17,726 nucleotides of DNA from Falciphora oryzae (GCA_000733355.1 JNVV01000043.1:350556-368281); one strand, 5' to 3'. Positions 1-8,843 are shown, numbered from the stretch's first letter. Notes: generated by a model not told the origin, from the sequence alone. Numbers and translations: made by a program.

Positions 1-50
1 CTTGCGGCAAAACTTCTTCCATAGGGTTATCTCCTTGTCCTTCCAAGGCC
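1..50 (-). mobile_element. Probable edge of a further LINE copy
   Basis: On the minus strand this piece follows directly after the TC tail of the LINE copy at 51-373, the same place where other truncated copies begin in this window. Read in one minus frame it is open for its whole short length. It is too short to identify, so its assignment to the LINE family rests on position only. Confidence 0.3.
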
Positions 51-373
51 GAGAGAGAGAGAGAGAGAGAGAGAGAGTATATTTAACGTCGTTATAGTCG
101 GGATCTACCAGTCCCTGCCTCCCAGGGGGCATACGACGTGCTAGCGCTACCTAAGCTTGACACTAGGCTATGTGTTGCTATCGAGGCGGCTAACAGATCA
201 AACCAAGGGGCAAGCCCAAGGCACACGGAGTTCGGGCCGCATTCCGGCGCTCCTTGTTGGTGAGCGGGCAATCGGCAAAAGGGGCGAATGAACGCCTGGG
301 CGCTGTAAGCGCTGCTGTTGGTGGTAGTGAAAGCTGTCGGCCGGCAAAGTGCCGGAAAAAGAGTGAGGCCGGG
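51..373 (-). mobile_element. 5'-truncated LINE 3' end, copy 1
   Basis: A roughly 320-bp unit that recurs at 374-740 and 2618-3000. On the minus strand it carries the LINE 3' untranslated region and ends in a TATACTCTCTC tail; the GA run on the plus strand is at 51-77. Its 5' boundary (near 373 on the plus strand) lies inside the untranslated region, directly against the TC tail of the next copy, so it is a severely 5'-truncated insertion. Apparent ORFs here only translate the repeat; the peptide LGSASTSYAPWEA occurs twice across copies 1 and 2. Confidence 0.75.
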
Positions 374-2617
374 GAGAGAGAGAGAGAGAGTATATTTAAC
401 GTCATTATATCGGGATCTACCAGTCCGTGCCTCCCAAGGGGCATATGACGTGCTAGCGCTACCTAAGCTAAACATTAGGCTACATGTAGCTATTAAGGCG
501 GCTAGCAGATTAAACCCGAAAGCACACGGAAGTCGGGCCGCATTCCGGCGCTCCTTGCTAGTGAGCGGGCGATCGGCGGTAGGGCGTATATATATACGCC
601 GGGGCGTTGTGAAGCGCTGCGAGTGGTAGTAGTGCTGTCGGCCGGCGGGTGTGCCGGAAAGGGGGCAAGGCCGGGTTGGGCGGGGGGGTCCTCGGGACCT
701 CCCCTGGGCCCGGCCGGAGGTGCGGGGGACTAACGAGCCTACTGCTAGTCCTAATAGTACAAAGGAAAAGTGAAAAGTGCAAAAGAAAAAGGAAAATAGG
801 TTATATGCGGGCTATTTAGGCCCTGTTACTACCGCCCAGCGATAATGTAGTAGTTGGTAGCTTCGACGAACGAAGCAAAAAGGAAAGGCTTTTGCAATAG
901 CCGTTTCCAATATCCGGGCCTATCAAAAGCCGGGGAGGGGTCCGTTGTAGGCCACTTGTCTTCTGCCGCCTTGGCCAGCCTGCAATATACAGGGTGGGAA
1001 GGGGACTTGTTTCTTCCGCAGCGGCACGGGTTATCGTTTTCGTGCTGGTACTTTCGGTGGTACCAGTCGAAATCCCCGTGGCCGGTGCGTGCGGCTATTA
1101 GCCGTTGTAGCACCTTCCGGTGCAGTTGCAACGCGTCGGGCGTATGTTGCGGCGCCGGCGGGAGGCCTATAGCCCTGTACCGTTCCGGAAGGTTGTTATC
1201 GAACCATTCGTTACGGGCGTCCCGGGCCATTTTCCGGGCTAAAGCTTTTACTCCGGCCACTGTTGGTTTGGAGTGTTGGGGTATCGGCAAAGCCGATCCC
1301 AACTTTGCTTCGGCGTCGGCCTTTTCGTTTCCGGGGATTCCAGTGTGGCCCGGGGACTAACGGACGTGAACCCGGTGTTTGTCCATAAAGTAATGGACCT
1401 CTTTAAAGGCCCTTTGTGAGCTATCGGGGGCCGTGCTTAAAAAGCCGTTAGCCGCCGAGGTGTTATCGAAGCACAGGTGGAAAGTGCAGTTGCGGAAGCT
1501 CCAAACGGCTTTACGGAGGCCCATCCGGCCCCCTTCCGCTTCGCCGTCGAACACTTCCGCCGGGTGCGCCAGCCGGCCGTGCCTGGAAAGTTTGCGTTGG
1601 CCGGCTTGGTGGATTACCCAGCCGTAACCAACTGCCCCGTTTTCCGCTTTGGACCCGTCGCTATATACTATAACGTCGGTGGGGGGGAGGGTGCGGAGCT
1701 ACGCTATAAATGCTTTAGCGGCTTTTTGCTTTTCTTGTGTGGTTACCGTAAGCCCCGTATATTTATAAGGGAGGTAAGCCGGGCGGGTGCACGCCGGAAG
1801 GAGTCCGGCCGTCCTTTGTAGCGAGGTCGTAAGCCTGCCGGGCAGGCCTGCCCTAGGCCCCCGGGCGTTAAACATCGGCTTGGTCGCTGCGGCCAGGGGG
1901 TGATCCTCCGGAACCGTTTTTATCCGGGCCGCAAAACGGAGGCGGGTTTGTTCTAGAAGCACTTCGGCGCCAGGAATGCCGGATTCGTAGTGCAAAGCGT
2001 TTATCGGTATGGTTTTCCAAGCTGGAACCACTGCCCGGAGGGACGCTTGTAGGGCTTTATCGACCCGTTCGATTAAATGGCCTTGCCGGGTACTTTGTTG
2101 ACGTGCCGGCTTATACGGGTGTGGTTTGGTCTTGCCCCTATACCAAACCTCGGCCCCGTATAAAGCCGTAGGGATTATCACCGTTGTTACGGCTTTGTGT
2201 ACCGAGTGTGCCGGTATCCCCCCTATCGAGTTCGTTAGCCTCCGGAGGTGGTTGGCAACCTTTTGGGCTTTTGCAATCCTGTGGTCGACGTGCGGGCCAA
2301 AATTAAGCCGTGGGTCGAAAAGGACCCCTAACCACCGTAAAGCTCCTGTAGCTTGTTGTATGGTAAGGCCTTCTGCCGTAACCGCTGGGGTTGTGGGATT
2401 TCTCTGCCTGGAAAAATGCATAAGTTCGCACTTCCCCGGGTCGAAAGCCACTTTATTAGCCCTTCCCCAACGGAGGATTTCCGTCACCGTAGCCCCTGCT
2501 TTACGGGAGCACTCCTCCGGGGTGCCTCCCGTTACGCAAATGCCTATATCGTCCGCATATCCGTACCTGACCGCTTTTGCTTTAGGTAGGATTTCGGCTA
2601 TATAATGGCTAATGGGG
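374..2617 (-). mobile_element. 5'-truncated Tad1-like LINE with ORF2 remnant, copy 2
   Basis: The largest LINE copy in the window. On the minus strand it starts abruptly at 2617, just upstream of the RT catalytic motif. It runs through RT, RNase H and a C-terminal zinc knuckle to a stop at 829, then a 3' untranslated region ending in the GA/TC run at 374-390. The break at 2617 abuts the GA/TC tail of copy 3 (2618-2636) with no spacer. The tail untranslated region matches copies 1 and 3. This is a dead, 5'-truncated insertion. Confidence 0.8.
829..2617 (-). pseudogene. LINE ORF2 remnant: reverse transcriptase C-terminal half, RNase H, zinc knuckle
   Basis: Encodes the C-terminal part of a non-LTR retrotransposon polymerase, which copies the element RNA at the nicked target. 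One minus frame is open from 2617 to 829 apart from two in-frame TAG codons at 1699-1701 and 1357-1359. In order: the RT active-site motif GYADDIG (YADD at 2548-2559), RT thumb, then RNase H with YSDGS (1651-1665), the CFDNTS aspartate region, and SPGHTGIPGNEKAD just after the second stop. It ends with a CxCG-x5-SPSH-x3-C knuckle typical of fungal LINEs with RNase H. The second stop replaces the Trp expected before SPGHTG, a RIP-type change. The N-terminal endonuclease and the first RT motifs are missing by 5' truncation. The first 20 or so residues of the longest open frame (2691-2618) come from the neighbouring copy's tail. The RT and RNase H motifs make the assignment firm; the exact clade is inferred. 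Confidence 0.9.
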
Positions 2618-3012
2618 GAGAGAGAAAGAAAGAGAGTATATTTAACGTCGTTATAGTCGGGATCTACCAGTCCCTGCCTCCCAAGGGGCATACGACGTGC
2701 TAGCGTTACCTAAGCTTGATACTAGGCTATATGTTGCTATCGAGGCGGCTAACAAATCAAACCAAGGGGCAAGCCTAAGGCACACGAAGTTCGGGCCGCA
2801 TTCCGGCGCTCCTTGTTAGTAAGCGGGCAATCGGCAAAAGAAGGGGCGAATAAACGCCGGGGCGCTGTAAGCGCTGCTGTTGGTGGTAGAGAAAAGCAGT
2901 CGGCCGGCAAGGTGCTGGAAATAGAGTACGGCCGGGTTTGGTCGGGGAAGTACCGCAATAGTCCCCCTTTAGGCCCGGCCAAAGAAAGAAAATTCGGGGG
3001 CTGGAGGGCCTA
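2618..3012 (-). mobile_element. 5'-truncated LINE 3' end, copy 3
   Basis: Third copy of the LINE 3' region, in the same orientation, with its GA/TC run at 2618-2636 and close similarity to copies 1 and 2 through about 2990. Beyond that the match to copy 2 fades, so the right boundary is approximate. No polymerase frame is present. Confidence 0.7.
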
Positions 3013-3126
3013 ATTCCAACCCTGTGTGCTCCTTATGTGTTTATTACGCATCGAACGAATACGTTGCGCGGTTTGCCAACGTGGTGCACGGTAATTCGTA
3101 ACACTTTACGGTTGGCAAACAGAGCC

Positions 3127-3272
3127 GCGTTAAGATCTTGCGCGTGCGATACCACCTATACTTCAATATAATCACCGCGTGGCAACAAACAAAAGCGCGA
3201 GCGTTAAGCCAATCTTGCGCGTGCGTGCTTAGGCAGCTTGTGTGCTTAAGCAGGCCAATCTTGCGCCGTGCG
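3127..3272. repeat. Three dispersed copies of a GCGTTAAG...ATCTTGCGCGTGCG motif
   Basis: Copies lie at about 3127-3149, 3201-3226 and 3255-3272 with small indels. They could be regulatory sites of the former ACR3 promoter or simple repeat decay; the sequence does not decide. Confidence 0.5.
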
Positions 3273-3302
3273 TATTGTTGGGATGCGGTCGACCGAGGAG
3301 GA

Positions 3303-3365
3303 GTCGCGTGTGTGTACGACCGGGAGGGTCGCGTATGTGTACGCCCGAAAGGGTCGCGTGTGTGG
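3303..3365. repeat. 25-bp tandem repeat, about 2.5 units
   Basis: GTCGCGTGTGTG or a one-base variant starts at 3303, 3328 and 3353, a strict period of 25. Confidence 0.7.
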
Positions 3366-3543
3366 CGGGGGACGGCGGCGGCCGGGCCGGTTATTCGTCC
3401 AATATGTTTTAACTGCTTTCCGGCTTGCAATCTTCTTATGCGTTCGAATCGTTCGGCTTGGTGCGCGAGGCGAAAGCGAAAAGGAAGTTAAAGGGCGGTT
3501 TGGTAATGCGCGGAGGTTGGAGCACCCGATTGTCGAAGGTTTC

Positions 3544-3562
3544 GGCGCGCGCGAAGCGCGCC
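3544..3562. repeat. Perfect 7-bp stem hairpin
   Basis: GGCGCGC, a five-base loop, then GCGCGCC. No T-run follows, so there is no reason to call it a terminator. Confidence 0.4.
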
Positions 3563-3836
3563 TTGGGCGATAGGGTGCAGGCTTTCCCTTCGATTGGCAA
3601 TAGGCACCCGCATACCTTTGCTAGCCATTCTCTGCTCTTTTGGCCCAGTTGCGTTGCCGACGTCGTTGTTGAAAGGAGTCGGAGAACGCGGGTTAGATAG
3701 AGCTAAATGGCCTGTTAGACCTTGTTGTGCTGCCGGCTTATTTTTGGTGGCACTACTACCAAAATGGCCGGGATTCCTTAGCGGCCACTAACAGTGGGTC
3801 CGACAGGAAAATTTTTCGGGGGGAAGGTGCCTGGCT

Positions 3837-4454
3837 AATGGGGACGGGGAATGCTGCGCCATTTTGGTCGCGGCCAACTCCATCCTGCAAATGGTTCTTT
3901 TTGCGCCGCTTGCGGTCCTCTTCATCCAGGTTATCAGCGGCGAAGCCGGTAGGCGGGCGGTATCGTACGAACTGGTCGCCACGAGCGTCGGCGTCTTCTT
4001 CGGGATCCCGTTTGGCGCCGCCGTCCTCACGCGTTTCGCCCTACGCGCCGCCGCGGGCGCCGACTGGTTTGGCCGTATCTTCCTCCGCTTTATCTCGCCC
4101 TAGTCCCTCGTCGGCCTCCTCTACACAATCTTGGTTCTCTTTGCCTCGCAAGGGCGCCAGGTTATGCACCGGATAGTTTCTATCGTGCGCGTAGCCTCGC
4201 CGTTGGTCGTTTACTTCCTGTGCATCTTTTTCGTTACCCTTTGGGCATCCCGGCGCCTCGGGTTCCGGTATGGGCTGTCGGCCGCGCAAAGTCTCACAGC
4301 GGCCAGTAACAACTTCGAGCTCGCCATCGCCGTAGCCGTCGCCACATACAGGCCCGAAAGCGACCAAACGCTAGCCACCACCGTTAGCCCGCTTATTAAA
4401 GTCCCAATAATACTTATCCTAGTGTACCTGTTGAAGCGCGTTAATAGCCGATAA
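3837..4454 (+). pseudogene. ACR3: ACR3-type arsenite efflux permease remnant
   Basis: ACR3 proteins are ten-segment plasma-membrane carriers that export arsenite. This remnant covers about the C-terminal half. It runs from CAILVAANSILQMVLFAP (about 3855-3908), through FGIPFGAAVLTRF, to VLFASQG and the family signature TAASNNFELAIAVAVATY, then SPLIKVPIILILVYL and a stop at 4452-4454. One in-frame TAG at 4101-4103 (ISP*SLVGLLYT) breaks the frame, probably a former Trp. The frame on both sides is the same, so no indel is needed. The segment usually written PLIEVP reads PLIKVP here, losing a conserved acidic residue. The N-terminal half is missing or unrecognisable upstream, and no start can be assigned. 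The signature motifs make the family call firm; function is certainly lost. Confidence 0.9.
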
Positions 4455-4456
4455 AC

Positions 4457-4804
4457 TTGGAAGGCCTAAGGGTCTCGATCGGATCCAAATTAAACGAGCA
4501 ATTTTGTGATATCGCGGTATCCAAAATACAATCAACAAACACAAGCGATACTACAGCAAAATTTAATCGCAAAATTTATCGGCTAGCTTTCCGTAAAGCC
4601 AGCCGGTGGCAAAAACGAAGGCGAGAATCAAATGGTAAACTCGTCAAAAAGCTAAAGGACGGCCGTGTACTTAACCTAGCAAATGCCCGGTCCCTCGCAG
4701 CCCAGCGCGGTGCGAATCGCCAAGTAGTCCGTCTGGTCCACGCTGTCACCACGCAATTCCATGAGAAGCGCGGCGGCGTCTTCGCACGCGGTCTTAAAAA
4801 CTAA
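4457..4804 (+). CDS. Unrecognised small ORF downstream of ACR3 remnant
   Basis: An open frame of about 115 codons starting at a TTG just after the ACR3 stop, rich in Arg, Lys, Asn and Gln with a basic middle (RKASRWQKRRRE). It has no ATG start, no motif I recognise, and a different frame from ACR3. The minus strand reads partly open over the right half as well. It may be a non-coding open stretch or a broken exon. Low confidence. Confidence 0.2.
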   Translation: MEGLRVSIGSKLNEQFCDIAVSKIQSTNTSDTTAKFNRKIYRLAFRKASRWQKRRRESNGKLVKKLKDGRVLNLANARSLAAQRGANRQVVRLVHAVTTQFHEKRGGVFARGLKN

Positions 4805-5089
4805 CGAGGCCTGCCGCGGTGTACCAGCGTCGGCACCGCAACAAAAGGTCGGCTGAAACTAAAGCGTGCTGCAGCATAAAACGCCTTTAGGCTGAAGCGG
4901 TAGTGGCGTAGGGTATGCCCGCTCTGCCACAACGGGACCCGAAACTCCACAAAAAGCCTTGGGTCCACAGCACGCCGATACGGAAACGGAAACGGGCTCT
5001 ATCGCCAGTAAGCGATCTAGGGGCAGCATATATGCCGCTAAGGTCTTGGGCTTCTAGGGGCAGGTTTTTTTTAAACTCGGCAGGTAAAG
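4805..5089. other. No feature seen
   Basis: No ORF with recognisable content and no clear repeat between the weak ORF at 4457-4804 and the repeat array that begins near 5090. Confidence 0.4.
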
Positions 5090-6140
5090 CAGCCGGCTAC
5101 CCGCAATTCTGCCCCTTAACGCCGCCGCGCTGCTCTGCATTCCCGCTCCCACAATTTGCCGGGGATATTTCCTCCAATCCGCGCTTAGCACCACTACTTT
5201 AAACAGCAACAACAGCAGCAACAGTGGCACCAACATTCCCTCCGACGCGACACGGGAAGGCAACATCCGAGGGGCAAACACTGCCTGTAGCGGAGCGGTC
5301 AGACGAGCAGGGAGTCAGTGGCCCACAAATCTGCCGCTTTGCGTCGCCGCATAACGGGGAGTTCCCGCTCCCGCAACTTAAGGTAGCAACCGTGGACGCA
5401 GGACTGTTTGTGTCGGAAAAGGCGGACGTAGCCGACGGCGGGGGCCCACACACATTCTTTTTTCCGCCTCCGCATGTCGAAAAGCCCCCGACGTCGCAGG
5501 TTGGCGCGGGGGCCGGCTAAAGAGCCGTGATTTCCTGTGGCCTGCAAGCTGTCTCCGTTCCACCTCCGCATTTTAACGGACCCCCGCCGCCGTAGTTCGG
5601 CGGAGGGGCTTGGTGAAGGGCCAGGGCCTGGCGGAGGACCGGGGCCGGCTGTGGCCCGCAAACTTTCTTCGTTCCGCCCCCACATTTTAACGAGCCCTCG
5701 CTGCTGCAGTTTAAAGGAGGAGCAGCCGGCTGGGGTTCCGGCCGTGGTTGGAGGATCGGGCCCAAATGGACTTCCGAGCCCGGTTAAAGGATCGGGGCCG
5801 GGCGGATAAGTGGGATCGGTTGTAGCCCACATGCCTTTTTCGACCCGCTGCCACATTTCGAAAAACCTCCGCTGCCGCAACTTGGAGGAAGGGCCGGCTG
5901 GAGTTCCGGGCCCGGGTGCAGGATCGGGGCCGGGTGGAAGTCCGCGTTCGGCTATGGCCCGCAGACTTTCTCGGTTCCGTCCCCACATTTTAACACGCCC
6001 CCGCTGCCGCAAATTGGAAAAGGAGCCGGATGAAGGACCGGGGCCGAGTGTTGGACCGGGATCGGCTGCGGTCCGCAGGGCTTCTTCGTCTCGCTCCCAC
6101 GTTTCGAAGGGCCCCCGCCACCGCAAATTGACTAAGGGGC
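5090..6140 (-). repeat. Degenerate tandem array, 8 units of variable length
   Basis: A unit with the shape GCCCGCA...TTCCGCCCCCACATTTTAA...CCCCCGCTGCCGCAA recurs in the plus strand. The GCCCGCA-like anchor falls at 5321, 5444, 5540, 5654, 5825, 5957 and 6071; an eighth degenerate unit shows the TTCCCGCTCCC anchor at 5140, against 5362 in the first intact unit. Intervals are 222, 123, 96, 114, 171, 132 and 114, all multiples of three. That points to past selection for a reading frame; on the minus strand it is the frame described at 5299-6160. Confidence 0.8.
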
Positions 6141-6160
6141 CGGCGCCAGGACGGCTGGTG
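5299..6160 (-). CDS. Repeat-rich frame, probable C-terminal part of the bZIP protein
   Basis: An uninterrupted minus frame encoding seven repeats of the form (N/K)LRxRGxxxMWxRxxESLRAxAxPGPPPGP, for example LRQRGRVKMWGRNRESLRA and LQQRGLVKMWGRNEESLRA, separated by Pro/Gly-rich linkers (GPDPAPGPGTPAG and similar). Each repeat looks like a short basic, amphipathic segment. I do not recognise the family. The frame stops with a TGA at 5299; an eighth unit beyond it, in register, suggests the protein was once longer. Upstream the same frame stays open over the bZIP region, but there the bZIP is read in another frame, so the true join is unknown. A one-base frameshift between about 6300 and 6160, or an intron of suitable phase, would link them; codons from about 6290 down already look more natural in this frame (AHPATPAPFAAPAA). 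Composition is GC-rich, with no RIP stops inside. Whether it is expressed is unknown. Confidence 0.55.
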
Positions 6161-6184
6161 TGGCAACCGGAGCTCGCGCCGGCG

Positions 6185-6613
6185 CTAACTGCTGCTGCTG
6201 TTTGCTCTGCCGCTGGGGCAGCAAAGGGGGCTGGGGTGGCGGGGTGGGCAGCATCCCCCGGGCGGCATGCGCCCGGAGACGCCAGTGCGGGCGTACTCGT
6301 CGATCTCGGCCTGCGGGACCCCATAGGCAGCGAGCAGGTCGCGCAAGCGGCGGTTCTCGAAGGCGACGGTACGGGCGGCCTGCTGCATCTCGGGCAACGC
6401 CTGCGCCCCCTGCCGCTCGTACTCGGCGACGCGGCGCTGCAGCGACTCCGGCAGCTCGCGGCGGCGGGCCCGAGACGCCCGCTGGTTGTTACGGACTCGG
6501 GTGGCGGCATCCTTTGGGCCGTCGTTTTGCTGTTGGTCTTTGCCCCCGGGGCGGCCAATAGGGCCCGGGGGTGGCGGCGATCGCTGATGTAGCTTCCGCG
6601 AGCGACATTCCAT
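6185..6613 (-). CDS. Fungal bZIP transcription factor (DNA-binding region)
   Basis: A 142-residue frame with a bZIP domain at about residues 38-110. The basic region is RVRNNQRASRARRREL (N-x7-R spacing kept). A leucine-zipper-like helix (SLQRRVAEYERQG...) follows, then EMQQAARTVAFENRRLRDLL and the short GVPQAEIDEY tail. This is the layout of a large ascomycete bZIP family that often sits in accessory regions; its members are expected to bind DNA as dimers in the nucleus. The ATG at 6613 is the first in frame; a TATAAAAA lies only about 10 bases upstream (6631-6624), too close to serve this start, so the true start or an upstream exon is uncertain. After the domain the frame turns Cys- and Ser-rich (GGCCPPRHPSPLCC) and stops at 6185, which looks like an out-of-frame run; the natural continuation is probably the repeat frame at 5299-6160. 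It is 1.7 kb from the ACR3 remnant on the opposite strand. Confidence 0.8.
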   Translation of the reverse strand: MECRSRKLHQRSPPPPGPIGRPGGKDQQQNDGPKDAATRVRNNQRASRARRRELPESLQRRVAEYERQGAQALPEMQQAARTVAFENRRLRDLLAAYGVPQAEIDEYARTGVSGRMPPGGCCPPRHPSPLCCPSGRANSSSS

Positions 6614-6807
6614 TTGTTACCTGTTTTTATACACCGCCATGGCGTCTCCAACCTACTTCCTACCTACCTTTCCCGTTATAGTAAATCTTTTGATTTCCAA
6701 ATTACCAGTCGACGGATAACACTCGGCAAATGCGGAATTCTGTTAACGATTTTCGGCAGAGAGACGCAGGTTTAATTATGCGCACATATGGTAAATCGCG
6801 GGGATGC
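6614..6807. other. bZIP upstream region, nothing else seen
   Basis: Upstream flank of the minus-strand bZIP frame, ending at the GATGC target duplication (6803-6807) of the solo LTR. A TATAAAAA is present on the minus strand at 6631-6624. No other signal recognised. Confidence 0.35.
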
Positions 6808-7102
6808 TATCACACGGAAAAACCCGTGGACCCAACTAGTCGGCATCACGAGTCGGCTTTACGGAGGTTCGAAAACCCGCATAAGCGGTCAACAGCCCTA
6901 AGGCTAAGCGGTGAAGGTCGGAAGGCAGTGTGAATCATGTACTCGATACTTCGCACGGATCACAAAGGGTTTATATAAACCCTGCCATCTCCTATGTCCT
7001 TCACAAAAGATTCCTTCCTCCTCAAGCCTCTCTTGAGCCCATAGAAAGATTATTTGCAATTTAGAGATTCTTTCTCCAAGCCGTTATTGACCCCTTGTTA
7101 CA
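6808..7102. mobile_element. Solo LTR, family B copy 1 (295 bp)
   Basis: It reads TATCACACGG to CTTGTTACA on the plus strand; reversed, it starts TGTAACAAGG and ends CGTGTGATA, near the usual TG...CA. It is flanked by perfect 5-bp direct repeats GATGC at 6803-6807 and 7103-7107. A second copy lies inverted at 14069-14867; after removing its nested insertion that copy is also exactly 295 bp. No internal coding region is present, so this is a solo LTR left by recombination. This copy gives the unoccupied version of the site where LTR-A entered copy 2. Confidence 0.85.
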
Positions 7103-7107
7103 GATGC

Positions 7108-7628
7108 ACACACAAAACTCAAAGCCTATTTGCACAACGTGCCCCAACATCGTTTCAAGTCGTCACCTCCACCAGCCACAAGCCGCCCGCCACACGGTGT
7201 GAATGTCGTCCCTGGCAGCTCATACGGGGATGGTCATGTTAAGGGCCTGATCGGCCGTGCCGGCCGGTGCAGTATCGGCCGGTACAGGTGCCAAGAGACA
7301 GGGGTTTTTATTTTATCTGGACGCGCGCCTTGCCTTTTTTAGTAGGGGATCCGCAGCCAAATTGGGGCACGACTGTCCGTACCGGCAAGAACAGGATCAC
7401 AGGGATTAGAGGGAGGTACCCAACTTGCAGGGAGTTGTTTGAGGCCAAAACTAAGCCAAATTAGTACTAATTGCCCAGCAAAATTAGCTCAAACCCTTGT
7501 TCTTGTACAGGTGCCGTGCCGGCGAGCAAATGGGCGATACGGTAACGTGTGCGTGGCAAAGGCGGGGTTCTTCTGTGCTGAGATGACTGCCAATTTATTA
7601 GCAAAACGAAGCTATTTACAACAACGCC
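7108..7628. other. No recognised gene
   Basis: Short ORFs on both strands without motifs. A GGCCGGT/CGGCCGG-rich stretch near 7243-7288 repeats itself loosely. It may include the 5' flank or terminal region of the Harbinger element that follows, but I could not place a convincing terminal repeat. Confidence 0.35.
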
Positions 7629-8843
7629 ATGGAATCTGACGACGACGAGCATTTACGTACCGTGGCGGTGATCGTGGCTGTTATTGCAATTCTTTTTTTT
7701 TTTTTTTGGAGCAAATTCGCCTGGAGGAAGAGGACCGGCGCTAGACGAGGCTAATCGAGCAGTACAAACCCCGCCCCCCGAGGGAGGTTCTTTATGCCAG
7801 TGGTTTCTCGTATGCCGCATATATCGCCCGCGATCTTTATAAAGGCAGCGAGACTCGTTTCCGCTGCTTATTTCGCTTAAAAAAAAGCGGAATTCCACCT
7901 CCTTTTAGACTGGCTGGGCAATAACGCCGGATTTCGAGGCACCCCATACTAAGAGCCTGCCTATAAGTTAATGATCTTTTTGCTGATCGTCGGGCAGAAC
8001 GTTACCTAACAGATCGCCAGTCACCTTTTTGAAATAGCCTAAAGCATAGTCAGCGAGGTTTTCCATGAGGTATTAGAGGGCATGCAAAAGTTCCACCTGG
8101 CAGTCGTGCACCTACCTCCTAATGAGTTGTTAGACCCGGGGATCGAACTCGACCCGGTAGTTTCCGCGGGGTTAAGCGGGTGTATCGGGGCGATCGACGG
8201 TACGCACGTTTCGGTTTTTATTAGAGGCAAGGCATAGAAGCCATAGCTCGATCGGAAAGGGAGGGTTTCGCAAAACGTTTTTGCGGCAGTCAAATTTGAT
8301 ATGGCGTTTACCTACGTGTTAGCCGGCGTTGAGGGATCCATGAACGACTCGACCTTGTTGGGGGAAGTATTGAACAGAGGGTTCCAGATACCCCGGGATA
8401 GGTACTACTTCGCTGATGCCGGCTTTAGTTTAAGGCCCGGGATTATCGTGCCTTTTTCCGGGATCCGGTATTATTTGCAGGACTGGAGGGACGCGGAGGC
8501 GCTACCGGTTAACCGCAAAGAACTGTTTAATTTGCGCTATTCCCGGACGAGGATGATGGTCGAACGAGCGTTTAGGCACCTAAAAAGGCGCTGGAAGATT
8601 GTTAGGAACGCACCAGCAGAGTACAACGTCGGCACCCAGGTCAAAATCGTATATGCGGTGACTGCCCTGCACAATCTGACGTTGGCGGGCCGGGCAGAGG
8701 ATCGGCCGTTGTTGGAGGAGTCGGATCGGGAGACTCTCTCGCGGGCGCGCGAGGTGTGTAGGCGAGAGTTAAGGGATTTGCAACAGGAATATATACGGCT
8801 AAGGTGCGCGGAACAGATGGCGATACAGTATAACGCGGATTAA
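7629..8843 (+). pseudogene. PIF/Harbinger transposase (DDE_Tnp_4) pseudogene
   Basis: This is the nuclease that cuts and pastes Harbinger-type DNA transposons. From the ATG at 7629 it begins MESDDDEH. An HTH-like segment QIASHLFEIA..IVSEVFHEVL follows, then the catalytic triad: D in CIGAIDGTHV (8196-8198), D in GSMNDSTLL (8346-8348), E in MMVERAFRHLKRRW (8562-8564). ADAGF and a C-terminal ALHNL complete the family pattern. Five in-frame stops fall at 7950, 8007, 8040, 8235 and 8244, all TAA/TAG and explicable as CpA-to-TpA changes. Two frameshifts sit in homopolymers, a 15-T run (7693-7707) and an 8-A run (7879-7886), and they cancel, so the catalytic part stays in the starting frame; a sixth stop (TAG, after LEEEDRR) lies between them. 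From 8301 to 8843 the frame is open. The Myb/SANT partner gene usual in this superfamily is not visible. Family assignment is firm. Confidence 0.92.

Larger units (their letters stand above)
3013..3836. other. No recognised gene; short direct repeats
   Basis: ORFs on both strands here overlap each other and show no motif I recognise. The stretch holds two sets of short direct repeats and one perfect hairpin, listed separately. The part around 3727-3790 reads LFLVALLPKWPGFLSG in the frame of the downstream ACR3 remnant and may be a decayed upstream piece of that gene, but the sequence between does not align. Confidence 0.4.

Noticed and set aside
92..475. Minus-strand ORF of 127 codons with an internal repeat
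   Set aside because: It only translates two LINE tail copies; the repeated peptide is the repeated untranslated region.
854..1360. Plus-strand ORF of 168 codons
   Set aside because: It is antisense to the LINE RNase H and zinc-knuckle region, which shows clear family motifs on minus.
5090..6140. CRISPR-like array
   Set aside because: Units are long, diverged and of variable length without constant repeats and unique spacers; the spacing and frame point to a coding repeat in a eukaryote.
6185..6651. The long minus frame opening at 6651 taken as the bZIP protein itself
   Set aside because: Over 6300-6613 the bZIP basic region and zipper are read in the other minus frame; the 6651 frame there is Ser/Pro/Arg-rich noise.
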